Below are positions 11,314 to 24,500 of a stretch of 64,000 bases of DNA, one piece after another (the stretch's first letter is position 1; each line of letters opens with the position of its first letter). The DNA lies in NCBI GenBank assembly GCA_017163975.1, contig JAFFSR010000309.1, forward strand, positions 3,886,001 through 3,950,000, in the 5' to 3' direction. The position numbers and the translations under genes are program-made. Under the pieces are notes generated by a model that saw only the letters and a list, made by a program, of their open reading frames with translations, ran no database searches and was not told the DNA's origin. This DNA comes from Anastatus disparis. Lineage: Eukaryota; Arthropoda; Insecta; Hymenoptera; Eupelmidae.

Positions 11314-14300
11314 TTAATCTAGGTCGAGCAAGTACCCTCTCACCGCTGCTGAGAGATGGAAGATGTTTAATCTCAGCAGGCAGGGAGTTCCAAAAATGCG
11401 AACCTTGAACTTGGAAGGAATTCCTTCCAGTTTCAGTGCGCATAAAGGGCACCGCAAGATCCTTAGTCTCTCTTCTAGTAGCCACCCCAGGTACACGTCT
11501 AGTGAAGAGACTCACTAGATGCTCCGGAGTATTCATGCGCACGATTTTGTACATAAGCACAGCCAAAAAATACTGTCTCCTCGAATCAGTGCGCAGCCAA
11601 CCCAACGCGGTTCTATGAGGAGAGACATGGTCACCCATTCTCAAACCCATTACATATCTCACACATGAATTTTGTAATCTCTGTATTCGTCTTCTCAACT
11701 CCTGAGAAGCACCGAGCAGAACTACTGAACAATAGTTAAGATGTGGAAACAGCAGGGCGGTTGCGAGCTGTTTACGCAGAGTCTCCGTGGTGTACCGTCG
11801 TAAAAACCGCAGGGCATACAAAACTCTATTAAACTTTTTTGTAATCATATCAACGTGCAGTACCCATGAAAGTTTAGGGTCAAGCACAACACCAAGACTC
11901 GTCACTGAGTCAGAGAAAGGTATAATAATGCCTCCCTCAAGATCAATCATACGTGACCTATCAGCATAAAAAGAATTTACAAAACGACTATTGCCAAAGA
12001 CGATTGCCTTGGTTTTATTAGAATTCAAAGTGAGAGAGACACCAGCAGCCCACTCCGACACCGCTTTGGCCGCCCTCTGTAGAGTGAGAATATCCTCTTC
12101 CACATTCTCGCGAGGCACCTGCGTGTAAATTTGCAGATAATCTGCATAGAGTAGGTGCTCGACGCAACCACAGTCAAGAGCGTCACGTACGTCATTAATG
12201 TAAAGACAAAACAACAGAGGCCCCAGTACCGAACCCTGTGGAACTCCAAGGTTGGTTGTCAGCCAACTCGATTCCTCGTTTAAGAGGAGGTCACATATCT
12301 CCGTCCTTTTCTAATCAAAGAATTATTTTATTTGCAATAACTAATAACTTTAGCGAAAAGTAAAGAGATAGCCCCATCTCGAATTATAAAAGGCAATATT
12401 TTCTTTGATGAGAAATATTTCATTTTATCTATTCGTTTTCAAGAAAACCTTGAAAAACCAAATTTTTTATTCTAACCTCTATGTTTCAAGTTTTTCAAGG
12501 TTTTTTTGAAAACAAAACAATAAAATCAATTCTTTCTCATCAAAGAAAATATTGCTTTTTCTAATACGAAATGGGGCTATCTCTTTATTTTTTGCTAAAG
12601 TTATTAGTTATTGCTAAAAACTCAATTCTTTGATTAGAAAAGGACAGATATATTCGACCTGCTCTTAAATGCGTGGAAACCATTTGTTTCCTTCCTGATA
12701 TATAGGAGTTAATCCACAAGGGAGCAGCCCTGGAAAGCCCCATCGATCTAAGCCTAGTAAGTAACTTGAAAGGAGAGATCGTGTCGAATGCCTTACTGAA
12801 GTCAAAAAGTAAAAGTAACGTGACGAGTTTTTTGTCTAGACCCGATTTTATGTCATCAGTTAATTTAAGAATAGCTGTTTGTGTCAAGTTGTGCTTTTTG
12901 AAGGCAGTCTGCATTGGGTCAAGTATTTTATTAGCAGTAATGTACTCCTGCAATTGGTCATGGGCGATCTTCTTAAGTACCTTTGAAAGCAAACATAAAA
13001 TAGCAATAGGCCTGAAGTCTTTAGGCGATTTGGGTGTAAAGCACTTCTTTAATGGCACAATACGTGCCTGTTTCCAAAGGCCAGGGAAAACCCCCCGCGC
13101 AAAAAAAGAATTGAACAGAGTCACAAGATGTTCACCAATAAATGGTAATGCTTCAAGTATCACACTTTGCGGAATGCCGTCTTCCCCACGAGCCTGCGAT
13201 GAGAAGTGAGAAACTGCAAGAATAACATCGTTAATATTAATTGATTTAAAAGCGAAACCATTTTTGCTGCATTCAGAAAGAAACTTCTTGCGTTTCTCAC
13301 CATCATCATGTGGCGAAACCGACACCCCAGCAAAGTGCGCATTAAGCTCATCTGGATCAAATCCATTCAGATCCCCTTGGGGTCCGGATAAGAGTCCCAG
13401 CTCTCTCAACTCCTTCCAGACATTACCACTTGCAAGTGCCTTGAACAGTCTGTTATGATAATATTCACTTCTTGCACGCTCAATCTGCTCGTCCAACGCC
13501 TTACGTAAAATTGAAAATTCTGAAAAATATTTATTGTTGTTTGTCCGTTTGTATCGCCTATATGTGGCATCCCTCCTGCGCTGCATCTATGACAACTCTC
13601 CTTCCATCCATGGTGGCTTCTTTTTCGTACATTTAAATATTTTCACTAGTGCTAAGTTTTCAATAGCAGCAGTGAGATTATCACAAATGCAGTCAAGTGC
13701 AGACTCAGGATCCACTGTATCAGTTGTCAATTTGGACCAATCATAGCCGGCCAATTTCTCCAACAATAATTTTCTACTAATATTTTTATAATTTCGATAC
13801 TTAATTGGATCTTGCACTAAACTGCTAGCATTGTAGGCTATAGAAACTTCAATTAAATTGTGCTGATTATGAATGTTCGCAGGTACGTTACGTGCATCCA
13901 GTATGGTGTCATTGTCATCTACAAAAATCAGGTCCATCCATGTGCGAGACGATGGAGTTATATGCGTGGCACTGTGCTGGACCAACTGAAGCAAAAGCTC
14001 AGCGGACAGTTTACTAAGAAACTTCGCATCACTGCTTTCTCGCAGGAAATCGGCATTCAGATCTCCCATTATAATCTTAAATGAAAAATCGGGAGTCAAA
14101 CTTACTAATTTATCAATTAGATCAGGATCTTTTGTAAAGGAAATGACAGGAGGACGGTAAATGACAAAAACCAACAGATTCAGAGTTGCCTGCTTTAACA
14201 GAACAAAAAATATATTCTGGCACTTCAGGCTTACCACTGGCAGTTATAGTTGTGGTATTCGAAAAAGCTAATATCTCACATTTCAAACTAACTTTGACGT

Positions 14301-14532
14301 AAAGGTCAACCCCTTCTCCATGAAGGTTTCTATCCTGTCTAAAAATTTTATACCCCTTAACCTGAATGACGTCATCCGAGACAGTCGAACCCAGCCAGGT
14401 CTCAGCCACTCCAAACAGATCATAAGAATGGTCGTCACATAGAAGCTCACGCAGCTGTCCAATGTGAGCCTTTAAAGAAGTCACATTAAAAAAGCCCGCT
14501 CGCAGTGCACCCCTTCTCCCTTTTCGACTCAC
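11314..14532 (-). pseudogene. LINE-B ORF2: endonuclease + reverse transcriptase, multiply broken
   Basis: The N-terminal endonuclease (14122-14532) shows AETWLGS and FRQDRN. A frameshift near 14170-14230 leads to 13587-14237, with VIYRPP, IMGDLNADFL and a Trp-Met-Asp-Leu-Ile-Phe stretch. An in-frame TAG at 13590-13592 separates 12585-13586, whose RT motifs include FRPIAIL and LLFDFSKAFDTI. The frame then enters the MITE at 12668. Beyond it, GVPQGSVLGPLLF resumes, but the catalytic box reads YADY instead of YADD, a lost second aspartate. A late frameshift precedes the natural end YLLDLD at 11314. Enzymatically dead by sequence. Confidence 0.8.
12280..12668. mobile_element. TTAA MITE family A, copy 3 (inside LINE-B RT)
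   Basis: A 389-bp palindrome bounded by TTAA, ends TTAAGAGGAGGTCAC and CGACCTGCTCTTAA. The insert length minus one TTAA is 385, not a multiple of three. Its removal brings the two RT halves into one frame across THLNEESSW, followed by GVPQGS. This defines both ends exactly. Confidence 0.9.
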
Positions 14533-14559
14533 CGAGGAGATCTGGCTTAGTCATTGGGT

Positions 14560-15693
14560 AGAGAGTTCATTATTATTTAACTTACTTTTAATAACAGGAC
14601 ATTCATTATTGGGAGCTATCTTAACAACATTGTCAACCTTATTTAAACATCCACTAATCACACAAAATTTGTCAGCAATAAAATTTTTGTTTACAATAAC
14701 ATTATTTGAACGACTTAAAATTTGATCTATATCATCTTTAGTAGCAAATGTGTATGGTCTCTCTCCTCTCGCCCGTCTTGCCAGAAATCTGCCACTTCTA
14801 TGTCAAATAAATTTAATACCTTTAACCTTAGCATAATTCTTAAGATCTTTGAAATTTTTGTATGCATCTTTTTGAAGGTATTCATTAATAAAAACATTAT
14901 AATGGTTTTTTATGACAGACAGACTGGCAAACGAGAAAGATCAATGTCTGCCGTTGAGAAACTAGTGATTTTTCTTTTTTCATTCAATATTTTTTGAACC
15001 AGACTGGCCTCGGAGAGTGACTAGCAGCGAGTGAGGACCCCCCGGACCGTCCCTGATCACGCCGCTTCTAGATTCAGACGATGCTAAACATACAACCGAC
15101 AAAATGTGTGACTGCATCAAATCCGGAAATATGGTACCGAGGACAGCACAAACATAATCCTCCTGTCGAACATTAGCCGCTAAGCAGTCCAGTCCACTGG
15201 AGATTACCAATGAGCCACCCTCAATACCACAATTTTGTGTATTGTGATGATTATCCTTTGCTATTTCTGTGTTGATAATTTGTGTGTTGGCGTCTGCTGT
15301 TTCCTTTGAATTCGTGTCAGTGTGCGAGACATTTTCACGCTCTTCTACACGCTCCTGCACACTGAGATCAGAGACGGTCTGCACCACGCATGCCAACCCC
15401 ACCCCAAGTTCTGAAAAATTGTTGTCCACTCCATTAAATTCAGCTTGTATAGCAGATTGAAGGCTATTAATTTTAGAATTTAAATTTAAATCAGTCTTAT
15501 TATACTTTTCAATTACAGTGGACAATTTATTTTCCAAACTACTGACTATCTCCCTTAATTTAATATTTTCATCAAGCAGCCTTGCCTGCATTACCTCAAA
15601 ATTCTTGGGGACTTGAGTGTAGAGCGTGGAGAGGTGCGCACGCGTTTTTGACGCCGCACAATAGAAACGACTATTACAGTTATAATTCGACAT
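14560..15693 (-). pseudogene. LINE-B ORF1: coiled-coil, FP25K/RRM-like C-terminus, broken
   Basis: An ATG at 15693 opens a 237-residue frame with a long heptad-like coiled coil (about residues 40-90), then a Ser/Thr/Asn-rich linker and a proline/glycine segment. Past the stop near 14980, reading with frame changes gives KNFKDLKNYAKVKGIKFI and ATKDDIDQILS. These resemble the C-terminal domain of jockey/CR1 ORF1 proteins related to baculovirus FP25K. At least two frame breaks are needed, so it is non-functional. Confidence 0.6.
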
Positions 15694-15854
15694 AAATAGT
15701 TAAAAAATAAGTAAAATCTAAAAGCATTAACGACAGAAAGTACAAAACAAGAAAGAATTGACATTTAAATAAAGTATTAAAAGAGAAAAAAGAGTTTGAA
15801 AGAAAAAGCAAGGATTGAGGTTAGGAAACACGGCGTGGAGAATATAATCTAAAT

Positions 15855-18800
15855 ATGGCGGACAAAGTAAAAGAAAGTGAAAAGGACAAAGAGGATAAAA
15901 ATAAAAACACAAATAATGAAAAGGCTAAAGTGAACACAAGACAAACTACATTAGACGCTGCACTCAATAAAAAAAGGAATGCCAAAAGTGTCACTTTCAA
16001 GGGAGATCATATAAAGGAAATGCAGCAAGATATAAAAGTGATAAAAGAAGAACACGAGAAATTAAGAGACAAAGTAAAAAACGACAAAGCCAAATGGAAA
16101 CAAGAAAGAAAAGAATTGACGATAAGGAATAAAACACAAGAAGCAAATATAGAAGAATTAACAAAACAAACAGAAGAAATGACAGTAAAAATAGGAGAAT
16201 CAGAAGAGAAAATTAAAGAAATGAACGAAAAATTAAACGCTACAATAATGACACAGGACGACACAAAGGGAGACATGACAGACGAATTTTACATGTACGA
16301 CCAGATAGATGGCGCCACTGGTTCCAGCTGGAGCCTCATAAGTGCGCCGAGTGAAAAAAGTGTACGAAACAGACTAAGCGGACGAAGCGCAACAAGAAGC
16401 ACAACGAGCAGGTTTAGCAACGTTTCAGATACATTAACAGAGAGAGAGGTAACACAGATGAAAAAACTTTTATATGATAAAGACAGATTAGATAGGGCAT
16501 ATAACATTGTATTAAAAGTCCAGGCGGGATCTGTTTTAAAATGGGTAGATTTGGATGTTTCATATATAGTCGCTAATTTTTGCTTGAATGTCTCCGAAAT
16601 TATGTTAGATATGATAATTTCGATATGCGCCAGTTGAAAAAGTTGTGCTAAATTCGCTATTAAACAAATAGTGAAAAAATCTCGAAAAATACGATTTTTT
16701 TCATTCTTTTTTTATTTATAGCTCCTTAAATATACATTTTAGAGAAAAATGTAAAAGAAAAAAAAGTTAGATGATAAAATTTTACATGAAATAATGAACT
16801 TTTGAAATAGAAAATTTCATTTTTTATGTTAGAAAAACGACAACAATTGCGAAAAAACTGCCCAAAAATTAATATTTTGTTAAATGATTTTTTTAACTAT
16901 TTAAATTTATCATATGATTTTAATATTGAGCCACAGAAAACTTTTTGATATGATAAAACAGCCCAGCAAATTTCATTAGAATCGGTCTGTTCGTTGCTTC
17001 ACAATAATTTAACAATTAAGCGTCCCGCAAAAAAATGCAAAAATTTCAAAACTTTATTGCAAATAAAATAATGTTTTCAGATGGGTGCTGATTTTTTTAC
17101 ATATAGCAGACTATTAAAGCTTTCAAATGCACTTTGAAAAATTAAAATCGGTTAGTTAGGAGAGTCTTGGGAATTTTTAAAAAAATATAGTTAAATTTAT
17201 GCTTATAAACAAATTGAATATCTTTTTCAATTTTAAATTAAATGAAACCCAAAAACTTTTGTTTGAAAATACTTTGAAAGACGCTCATTTTAAAAAAAAG
17301 AAAAGTCAAATTCCGCTTAATAGTTTTTGAGCTATGATTCACCAAAGTTAACTTGTGTTTATTATTAAACAATAAACAATAGAAAGTCAATTAAAGTGTT
17401 ATTAGCTTTATTTGTCCAAGCACTTTTTAGGCAAAAGTTTTCAAAACATGCGCTCTTTGGAAACACATAAAAAACATCGATTAAAATTACTCTGATCACT
17501 TGAAAAGCCGTTAAAAACGCAGAGGGTCACGTGATGGAGCAAGCTGATTGAAAAGTGAAATCAAGACTTAAAAACTACAGCGCGCTCTAAAAATGCGATT
17601 ATCTCGGCTTCTAATGGTCCGATTTTGATCTTTTTTTTTTTTTAAATCGATGTGTCGGAAATCAAGGAATTCAAATATTTTATGATAAATAATCAATTAT
17701 GCGTATAATTTGTTATATTAACATAAATTTAAATCATGAGATAAAAAATTTGTATTTTTTAAGCATTTTTTCGTCTATTTTACATGTAAAGTGCTCAATC
17801 TTATGTCATTTTATCTACTAAATGCGAAATTATTTGATATTAATTTTTAATATTGTTTAAACAAATTCGAAAATTGAAAAATTGTGAAAAGTTGAAAAAA
17901 TGTTAAATAATTTCAAAAGTATCATCATTTCAATCGTTAATGTCTATAATAAACTAAATGAGAATTCTGTACTTATTATTAATATTTTATAAACATTATT
18001 AATTTATTAATTAAGGAAAAAATTATGAAAGTGAAAAATGTATTTGAAAATTAGGAATTTCAAACGGATAATATAAAAGAAGAAATATGATGTGAAAAAT
18101 AAATAAATTTATTATTATATATAATAAATAAAAGAAAACATATTTGTATAATTTAACATTACTTTTAATCAGACTAGATTCAATCATTGTTTTCACTTTC
18201 GCAGAGATGCAAGCTGAATCTGACTCTGTCTCTTTTCATTTTATAAGATGATGTAAAAATCAGACGCAATATTCGCATGAAACACCCTTGGATGAAAGAT
18301 GATCCTAATAAATAGAATACAATATAATCATCTATTAAAATGTATTTTCAAACGAATAAAAATGTGCATGAAATGTATGTTTGAAAAATAAAGGTAATCA
18401 AATAAACTCAAATTATAAATTGTTTTAAAAAATTTCTAAGCTGATAGTATTAATTAAATTTAAATTTAAGTTACTTAAATAACAATATTCATAATTAAAA
18501 TTATAAAAAAGCACATTTAGAAATTATATTACAAAACCTCTCATGAAATTATAAATGACATTAAAAAAATTCCTTAAAACAATACTAGAATTTATTAATT
18601 TTAATAGTAATAAATTGATATTTCAATAATAATATTTTATATGTGAGGTCAATTTTAAGGTCTTAATAATATATTTGAACTTACCTTTATAAATAATAAT
18701 GTTGATATAAAATTTTAATAATAATATAAAGAATGTATAATGATATTGATAATATTGGTAATATTTTCATACTCATCTTTTCAATTAAAATGATATATAC

Positions 18801-21329
18801 TTTTAAAAGTAATATTTGCTGATGCGATGTTTATTCTCTTGGCACAGGCAGATATATACTATGACTGTTATCGTCTAAGACAATGCTTATATTTTCATAT
18901 AAAATGTTTGAAATGTATGAAAAAGAAACATTTGTATAAAGCGAATTAAAATCATTGACCCTTGCCAAAGTCAAAGTTCTATTACGATCAAGCTTTAGCT
19001 GAGTCTTTTATTTTTATTTATTTTCGAAATACATTGTAACCTTAACGATATCTAAGTGAATCTAAAGTAAATACTCAAGCATACAATGGTCACTTTATTT
19101 TTTACATTATAATTCTGCTATTTGAAGAAATAATAATTTTAAATGAAAATAATATAGAATTTGAAGCTGAATACATCGAAAGTGAAAATTATATAATTAT
19201 ATATAATAATAAATTTATTTATTTTTCACATCATATTTCTTCTTTTATATTATCCGTTTGAAATTCCTAATTTTCAAATACATTTTTCATTTTCATAATT
19301 TTTTCCTTAATTAATAAATTAATAATGTTTATAAAATATTAATAATAAGTACAGAATTCTCATTTAGTTTATTATAGACATTAACGATTGAAATGATGAT
19401 ACTTTTGAAATTATTTAACATTTTTTCAACTTTTCACAATTTTTCAATTTTCTAATTTGTTTAAACAATATTAAAAATTAATATCAAATAATTTCGCATT
19501 TAGTAGATAAAATGACATAAGATTGAGCACTTTACATGTAAAATAGACGAAAAAATGCTTAAAAAATACAAATTTTTTATCTCATGATTTAAATTTATGT
19601 TAATATAACAAATTATACGCATAATTGATTATTTATCATAAAACATTTGAATTCCTTGACTTCCGACACACCGATTTAAAAAAAAAAAAGATCAAAATCG
19701 GACCATTAGAAGCCGAGATAATCGCATTTTTAGAGCGCGCTGTAGTTTTTAAGTCTTGATTTCACTTTTCAATCAGCTTGCTCCATCACGTGACCCTCTG
19801 CGTTTTTAACGGCTTTTCAAGTGATCAGAGTAATTTTAATCGATGTTTTTTATGTGTTTCCAAAGAGCGCATGTTTTGAAAACTTTTGCCTAAAAAGTGC
19901 TTGGACAAATAAAGCTAATAACACTTTAATTGACTTTCTATTGTTTATTGTTTAATAATAAACACAAGTTAACTTTGGTGAGTCATAGCTCAAAAACTAT
20001 TGAGCGGAATTTGACTTTTCTTTTTTTAAAATGAGCGTCTTTCAAAGTATTTTTAAACAAAAGTTTTTGGGTTTCATTTAATTTAAAATTGAAAAAGATA
20101 TTCAATTTGTTTATAAGCATAAATTTAACTATATTTTTTTAAAAATTCCCAAGACTCTCCTAATTAACCGATTTTAATTTTTCAAAGTGCATTTGAAAGC
20201 TTTAATAGTCTGCTATATGTAAAAAAATCAGCACCCATCTGAAAACATTATTTTATTTGCAATAAAGTTTTGAAATTTTTGCATTTTTTTGCGGGACGCT
20301 TAATTGTTAAATTATTGTGAAGCAACGAACAGACCGATTCTAATGAAATTTGCTGGGCTGTTTTATCATATCAAAAAGTTTTCTGTGGCTCAATATTAAA
20401 ATCATATGATAAATTTAAATAGTTAAAAAAATCATTTAACAAAATATTAATTTTTGGGCAGTTTTTTCGCAATTGTTGTCGTTTTTCTAACATAAAAAAT
20501 GAAATTTTCTATTTCAAAAGTTCATTATTTCATGTAAAATTTTATCATCTAACTTTTTTTTTCTTTTACATTTTTCTCTAAAATGTATATTTAAGGAGCT
20601 ATAAATAAAAAAAGAATGAAAAAAATCGTATTTTTCGAGATTTTTTCACTATTTGTTTAATAGCGAATTTAGCACAACTTTTTCAACTGGCGCATATCAA
20701 AATTATCATATCTAACATAATTTCGGAGATATTCAAGCAAAAATTAGCGACTATATACGAAACATCTAAACCAAAACAGATCCCGCCTGGACTATAAAGG
20801 GTATGAAAGAACAGATAGGCGAAATTGAAAAAATGAAATATATAAAAATGATTTAAAAGGGTGGGCTGAAAGGTTTCTCGCGATGAAGATAGGAATTAAA
20901 GTAAATATAATAAACGCAAGAATCAGCGGGGGTATAGATAGAGTGATTATATTAAAACTAGGTAACGAAGAAGAAAAGAAAGAGGTAATGAGAAATAAAT
21001 CAAAATTAAAAGGGACAAATATTTATATCGAAAATGACTTGAACTTTGAAGATAGAAAAAGACAGGAAGAAATAAAAAAATGGGCCTATGAAAGAAAAAT
21101 AAATAATTGGAATATTAAAATAGGAATAGGAAGGGTGTCAGTAGAGGGAGAGTGGATTAAGTGGGAAGATAAAAATAGGTTAAATAAAATCGAATACGAA
21201 GAGACGAAAAGAAAACTAAACGAACTTAAAGAAAGAGGAAGACAACAGACGACAAACGTCACGGAAACACATGACGGCACAGAGACTGATAACCAAATAA
21301 ATTTCGAAAAGCCCAGGGATGGTACATAG
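15855..21329 (+). pseudogene. LINE-C ORF1, split by a 4.3-kb palindrome
   Basis: An ATG at 15855 begins a highly charged protein with a strong coiled coil (about residues 45-135) and a Ser/Arg/Thr-rich segment (about 150-200). The frame is interrupted at 16517 by a large inverted-repeat element. After 20793 it continues with KGMKEQIGEIEKMKY, then a one-base loss in an A-run (near 20845) shifts to the frame that ends at 21329 with KWAYERKINNW and VEGEWIKWED. Removing the palindrome with one short flank joins NIVLKGMKEQ in frame. Probable RNA-binding ORF1 of a non-LTR retrotransposon. Confidence 0.7.
16517..20793. mobile_element. 4.3-kb palindromic element with 1.6-kb arms
   Basis: The ends read AGTCCAGGCGGGATCTG and its complement. 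Arms run from 16517 to about 18125 and from about 19196 to 20793; a 1.07-kb single-copy spacer lies between. Arms differ only at scattered bases by eye. No ORF of note occurs in arms or spacer. Flanks TTAAA and ATAAA suggest a 4-5 bp target duplication with one mismatch. It is inserted in LINE-C ORF1. The superfamily is unknown to me; it resembles a giant foldback. Confidence 0.85.
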
Positions 21330-21514
21330 ACAATGAGGAAAATTTTAATAAAACAAAAAGGGATAAGACAGAGACTAAACATAAGCTAAAAGACGTAATA
21401 TACAATAAGATTGATAATAAAAATAAAAAGGTAAATAAAAATAAGAATATTATCATTAACAAAAACAAAAATAAAGAAAAACATGAAATAAGAGGTAATG
21501 TAAATAAAAAGATA

Positions 21515-24500
21515 ATGGTTGAAAAAAAAGAAAGAAAGAAAAAAATAGGCGAGGAAAAAAGTACATATAATATATTAGAATTAACAAAAGATAAAGATTA
21601 TAGTAGACATAAGATAAACGATAAGGTAAAGGATAAGCTTTGTAATGAAAATATATGCAAAAATAATTATAACCTAGTAACAAAAGTAAATACGAGTAGA
21701 GAGTTAATAAGAGGGAAAAAAGAAAAAGACACTAATAAAAAAATAGGAAAAAAAACAGAAAATAAAAGTAATAATAATAATAATAAAAAAAATTTTTATT
21801 TTGGAATGTAGCAGGGATATATAACAAGGATGTCGAATTTTGGGAATATATAGGAGAAAATGATTTTGTGTGCCTGTCTGAAACTTGGGTAGAAAATAAA
21901 CACATTGAGTATGTAAAATCAATATTACCGGTAGAATTCGAGTGGGAAATAATTGAGGCAAAAAAAACACACAACAAAGGGAGGGCGGCAGGTGGATTAA
22001 TTATAGGAATAAAGAAAAACTGGACTAATATAAAACATATTAAGACAAAATTAGTAGAAGAGGGCTTGATAAAAACAGAGATCATAGATGAAAAAGATAA
22101 TTATATAATATGGTCAGTTTACAACTCAAAGAATACAGACAAAATAATAAATAAACTCGAAGAAATAGAAGAAAATGATAAAAGAAAAATGATAATAGGG
22201 GGAGACTTTAACATAAGAATAGGTGAAAAAGGTAAATACATAAACTTAGAGATTGCGAATATGTATATAGAAAAAGTAAAGACAAAAAATGCAGCAACAA
22301 CTGGGAAAAACTAACTGATCTATGCGAAAACAAAGGATGGAAAATACTAAACGGCAACACATCAGGAGACAGAGAAGGCGAATACACATTCATAGGTGCA
22401 AGAGGCTCGACAGTAATAGACTATATTATTGTTAACGATGAAATATGGAATGAAGATAAAACCTTTGAAATTCAGGAAAGAGTTGAATCGGATCATTTAC
22501 CACTCGTATTAAAAATTAAAAGAGAACAAACAACAACAGGTAGAAATACAACAGAAACAAAAACAGAACAGATAAAAAAAATCACCATTTGGAATGAAGA
22601 AACAATAAAAAGATTCCAAGAAAAAACAAAAGAATTATGCAACGAAATAATAGAAACAGAAGAGGACAATGTAGAAACCAGATGGAGAGACACTAAAGAC
22701 ATAATCGAAAAATCATGGACTCAAGAAATAAAAAAATATAGAAAAAGAAAATTAGGGTACAAAACATGGTGGAACAAAAACTGCACGAGAGCAAAAAGGA
22801 AGACAAAAAAAGAATATAGAAAATGGAAACTAGGCAAATCAGACAAAAATAACTATCTTGTAGCAAGAAGAGAATGGAAAAATATATGTAGAATAAGCGA
22901 ACAAGAATGGAAAGAAAAACAACTAAAAGAGTTGAAAAACATCAAAGGAGAAAATCAAGTATGGAAATATATTAGTAAACATAGAAAAAAGAAAAGAAAG
23001 ATAACTAATAAGAATGAGATAACAATAGAGCAATGGGAAACTCATTTTAAAAGATTATTAAAAGGATCAAGCAACAGAAAAACAGGAGAAAAAAGAAACC
23101 CGGTTACTGATAACTAGGGGTGTGCGAGTAGCTCGAACTACGAGTAACTCGATCAAATTACTCGACTCGACTCGAGCTCGTCCGAGTCGAGTATTAACTC
23201 GAACTTTTCGAGTTACTCGAATAAATATAAACTACTCGAATAATTCGAGTTACTCGAAAAAATATAAACTACTCGAATAACTCGAGTTACTCGAACAAGT
23301 CGAGTTACTCGAACGAGTCGAGCTACTCGAATGACTCGAGTTACTCGAACGAGTCGAGTTACTCGAATGGCCCGAGTTACTCGAATGACCCGAGTTACTC
23401 GAACGAATCGAGTTACTCGAATAACTCGAGTTACTCGGATAACTAGAGATACTCGACTAACTTGAAATAAAACACTATATGAATACTAGAAGTAGACTGC
23501 TATCTGATAATGTAGAAAAAATAAGTTTTCTTCATTCTAATATTAAGATAATCTAATAAAAAAGCGATTTTCTAATTATTATAATAAAATGTAATATTAT
23601 TTTGTTTGTTACCCTACTCTTTGAAATAATTAATAATTTTTTCATCTTTGAAATGTTCGATTAAAATAACTCGAGCTATTCGAGTAGCTCGAGTTATTCG
23701 AGTAACTTGGGTCATTCGAGTAACTCGGGCCATTCGAGTAACTCGGGCCAATCGAGTAACTCGGGCCATTCGAGTAACTCGGGTCATTCGAGTAACTCGA
23801 GTCATTCGAGTAACTCGAATCATTCGAGTAGCTCGAGTCATTCGAGTAGCTCGAGTCATTCGAGTAACTCACATTTTTTCGAGTAGTTCGGATTTTTTCG
23901 AGTACTCGACGATCTCGAGTACTCGACTCGAACTCGAAGAAAAAACTCGACTCGACTCGAGCTCGAATATTCGAGTATTTGCACACCCCTACTGATAACA
24001 CAGAAAAAGAAAAAGAGAAAATCACGGTTGATGAAATAAAACTGGCGTGGAAAAACTTAAAGAAAAACAAAGCTCCTGGTTGGGACGACATACCTAACGA
24101 AGTATGGCTAAATGGTAACGAAGAATTAACGAATAAATTAATTGCAATAATAGGAAAAATATGGGATGGAGAAGAAATACCTGAAGACTGGAAAACCGGA
24201 GTTATAATTACAATACACAAGAACGGGGACATAAATGACACAAATAACTACAGAGGATTAACGCTGCTCCCAACAGCATATAAAATATACGCTGAAATAA
24301 TTAGGAGAAGACTAGAAGCTGAGGTAGAAAAAAAAAATTTATTATCAGAATGCCAAGCAGAATTTAGGAAAGAGAGATCAACTATAGACAACATATATAT
24401 ACTAGACCACCTGATTAGGAAAAAGAAAAAAGAAAAACAAAAACTATACGCATTATTTATAGATTTAAAAAAAGCATTTGACACTGTTAATAGAAAAAAG

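Larger units (their letters stand above)
10410..15700 (-). mobile_element. LINE-B, decayed non-LTR retrotransposon
   Basis: A minus-strand LINE with ORF1 at about 14560-15693, ORF2 at 11314-14532, a long 3' UTR, and a 3' tail at about 10415-10475. On the minus strand the tail reads TTTTTGTACTCTT, TACAAAAT, then ATATCTATCTATCTA. It carries two family-A MITEs: 12280-12668 in RT and 10732-11120 in the 3' UTR. It stands head-to-head with LINE-C, with only about 140 bp between first ATGs. Clade: CR1/jockey superfamily; not resolved further. Confidence 0.75.

Noticed and set aside
16007..16507. Minus-strand ORFs opposite LINE-C ORF1
   Set aside because: Shadows of the highly charged coiled-coil frame; hydrophobic repeats without a domain.
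23120..23985. Regularly spaced repeats resembling a CRISPR array or a repetitive protein
   Set aside because: The units are contiguous, near-palindromic and lie within hAT ends with an 8-bp duplication. There are no unique spacers, and the reading frames in both directions are artefacts of the repeat.
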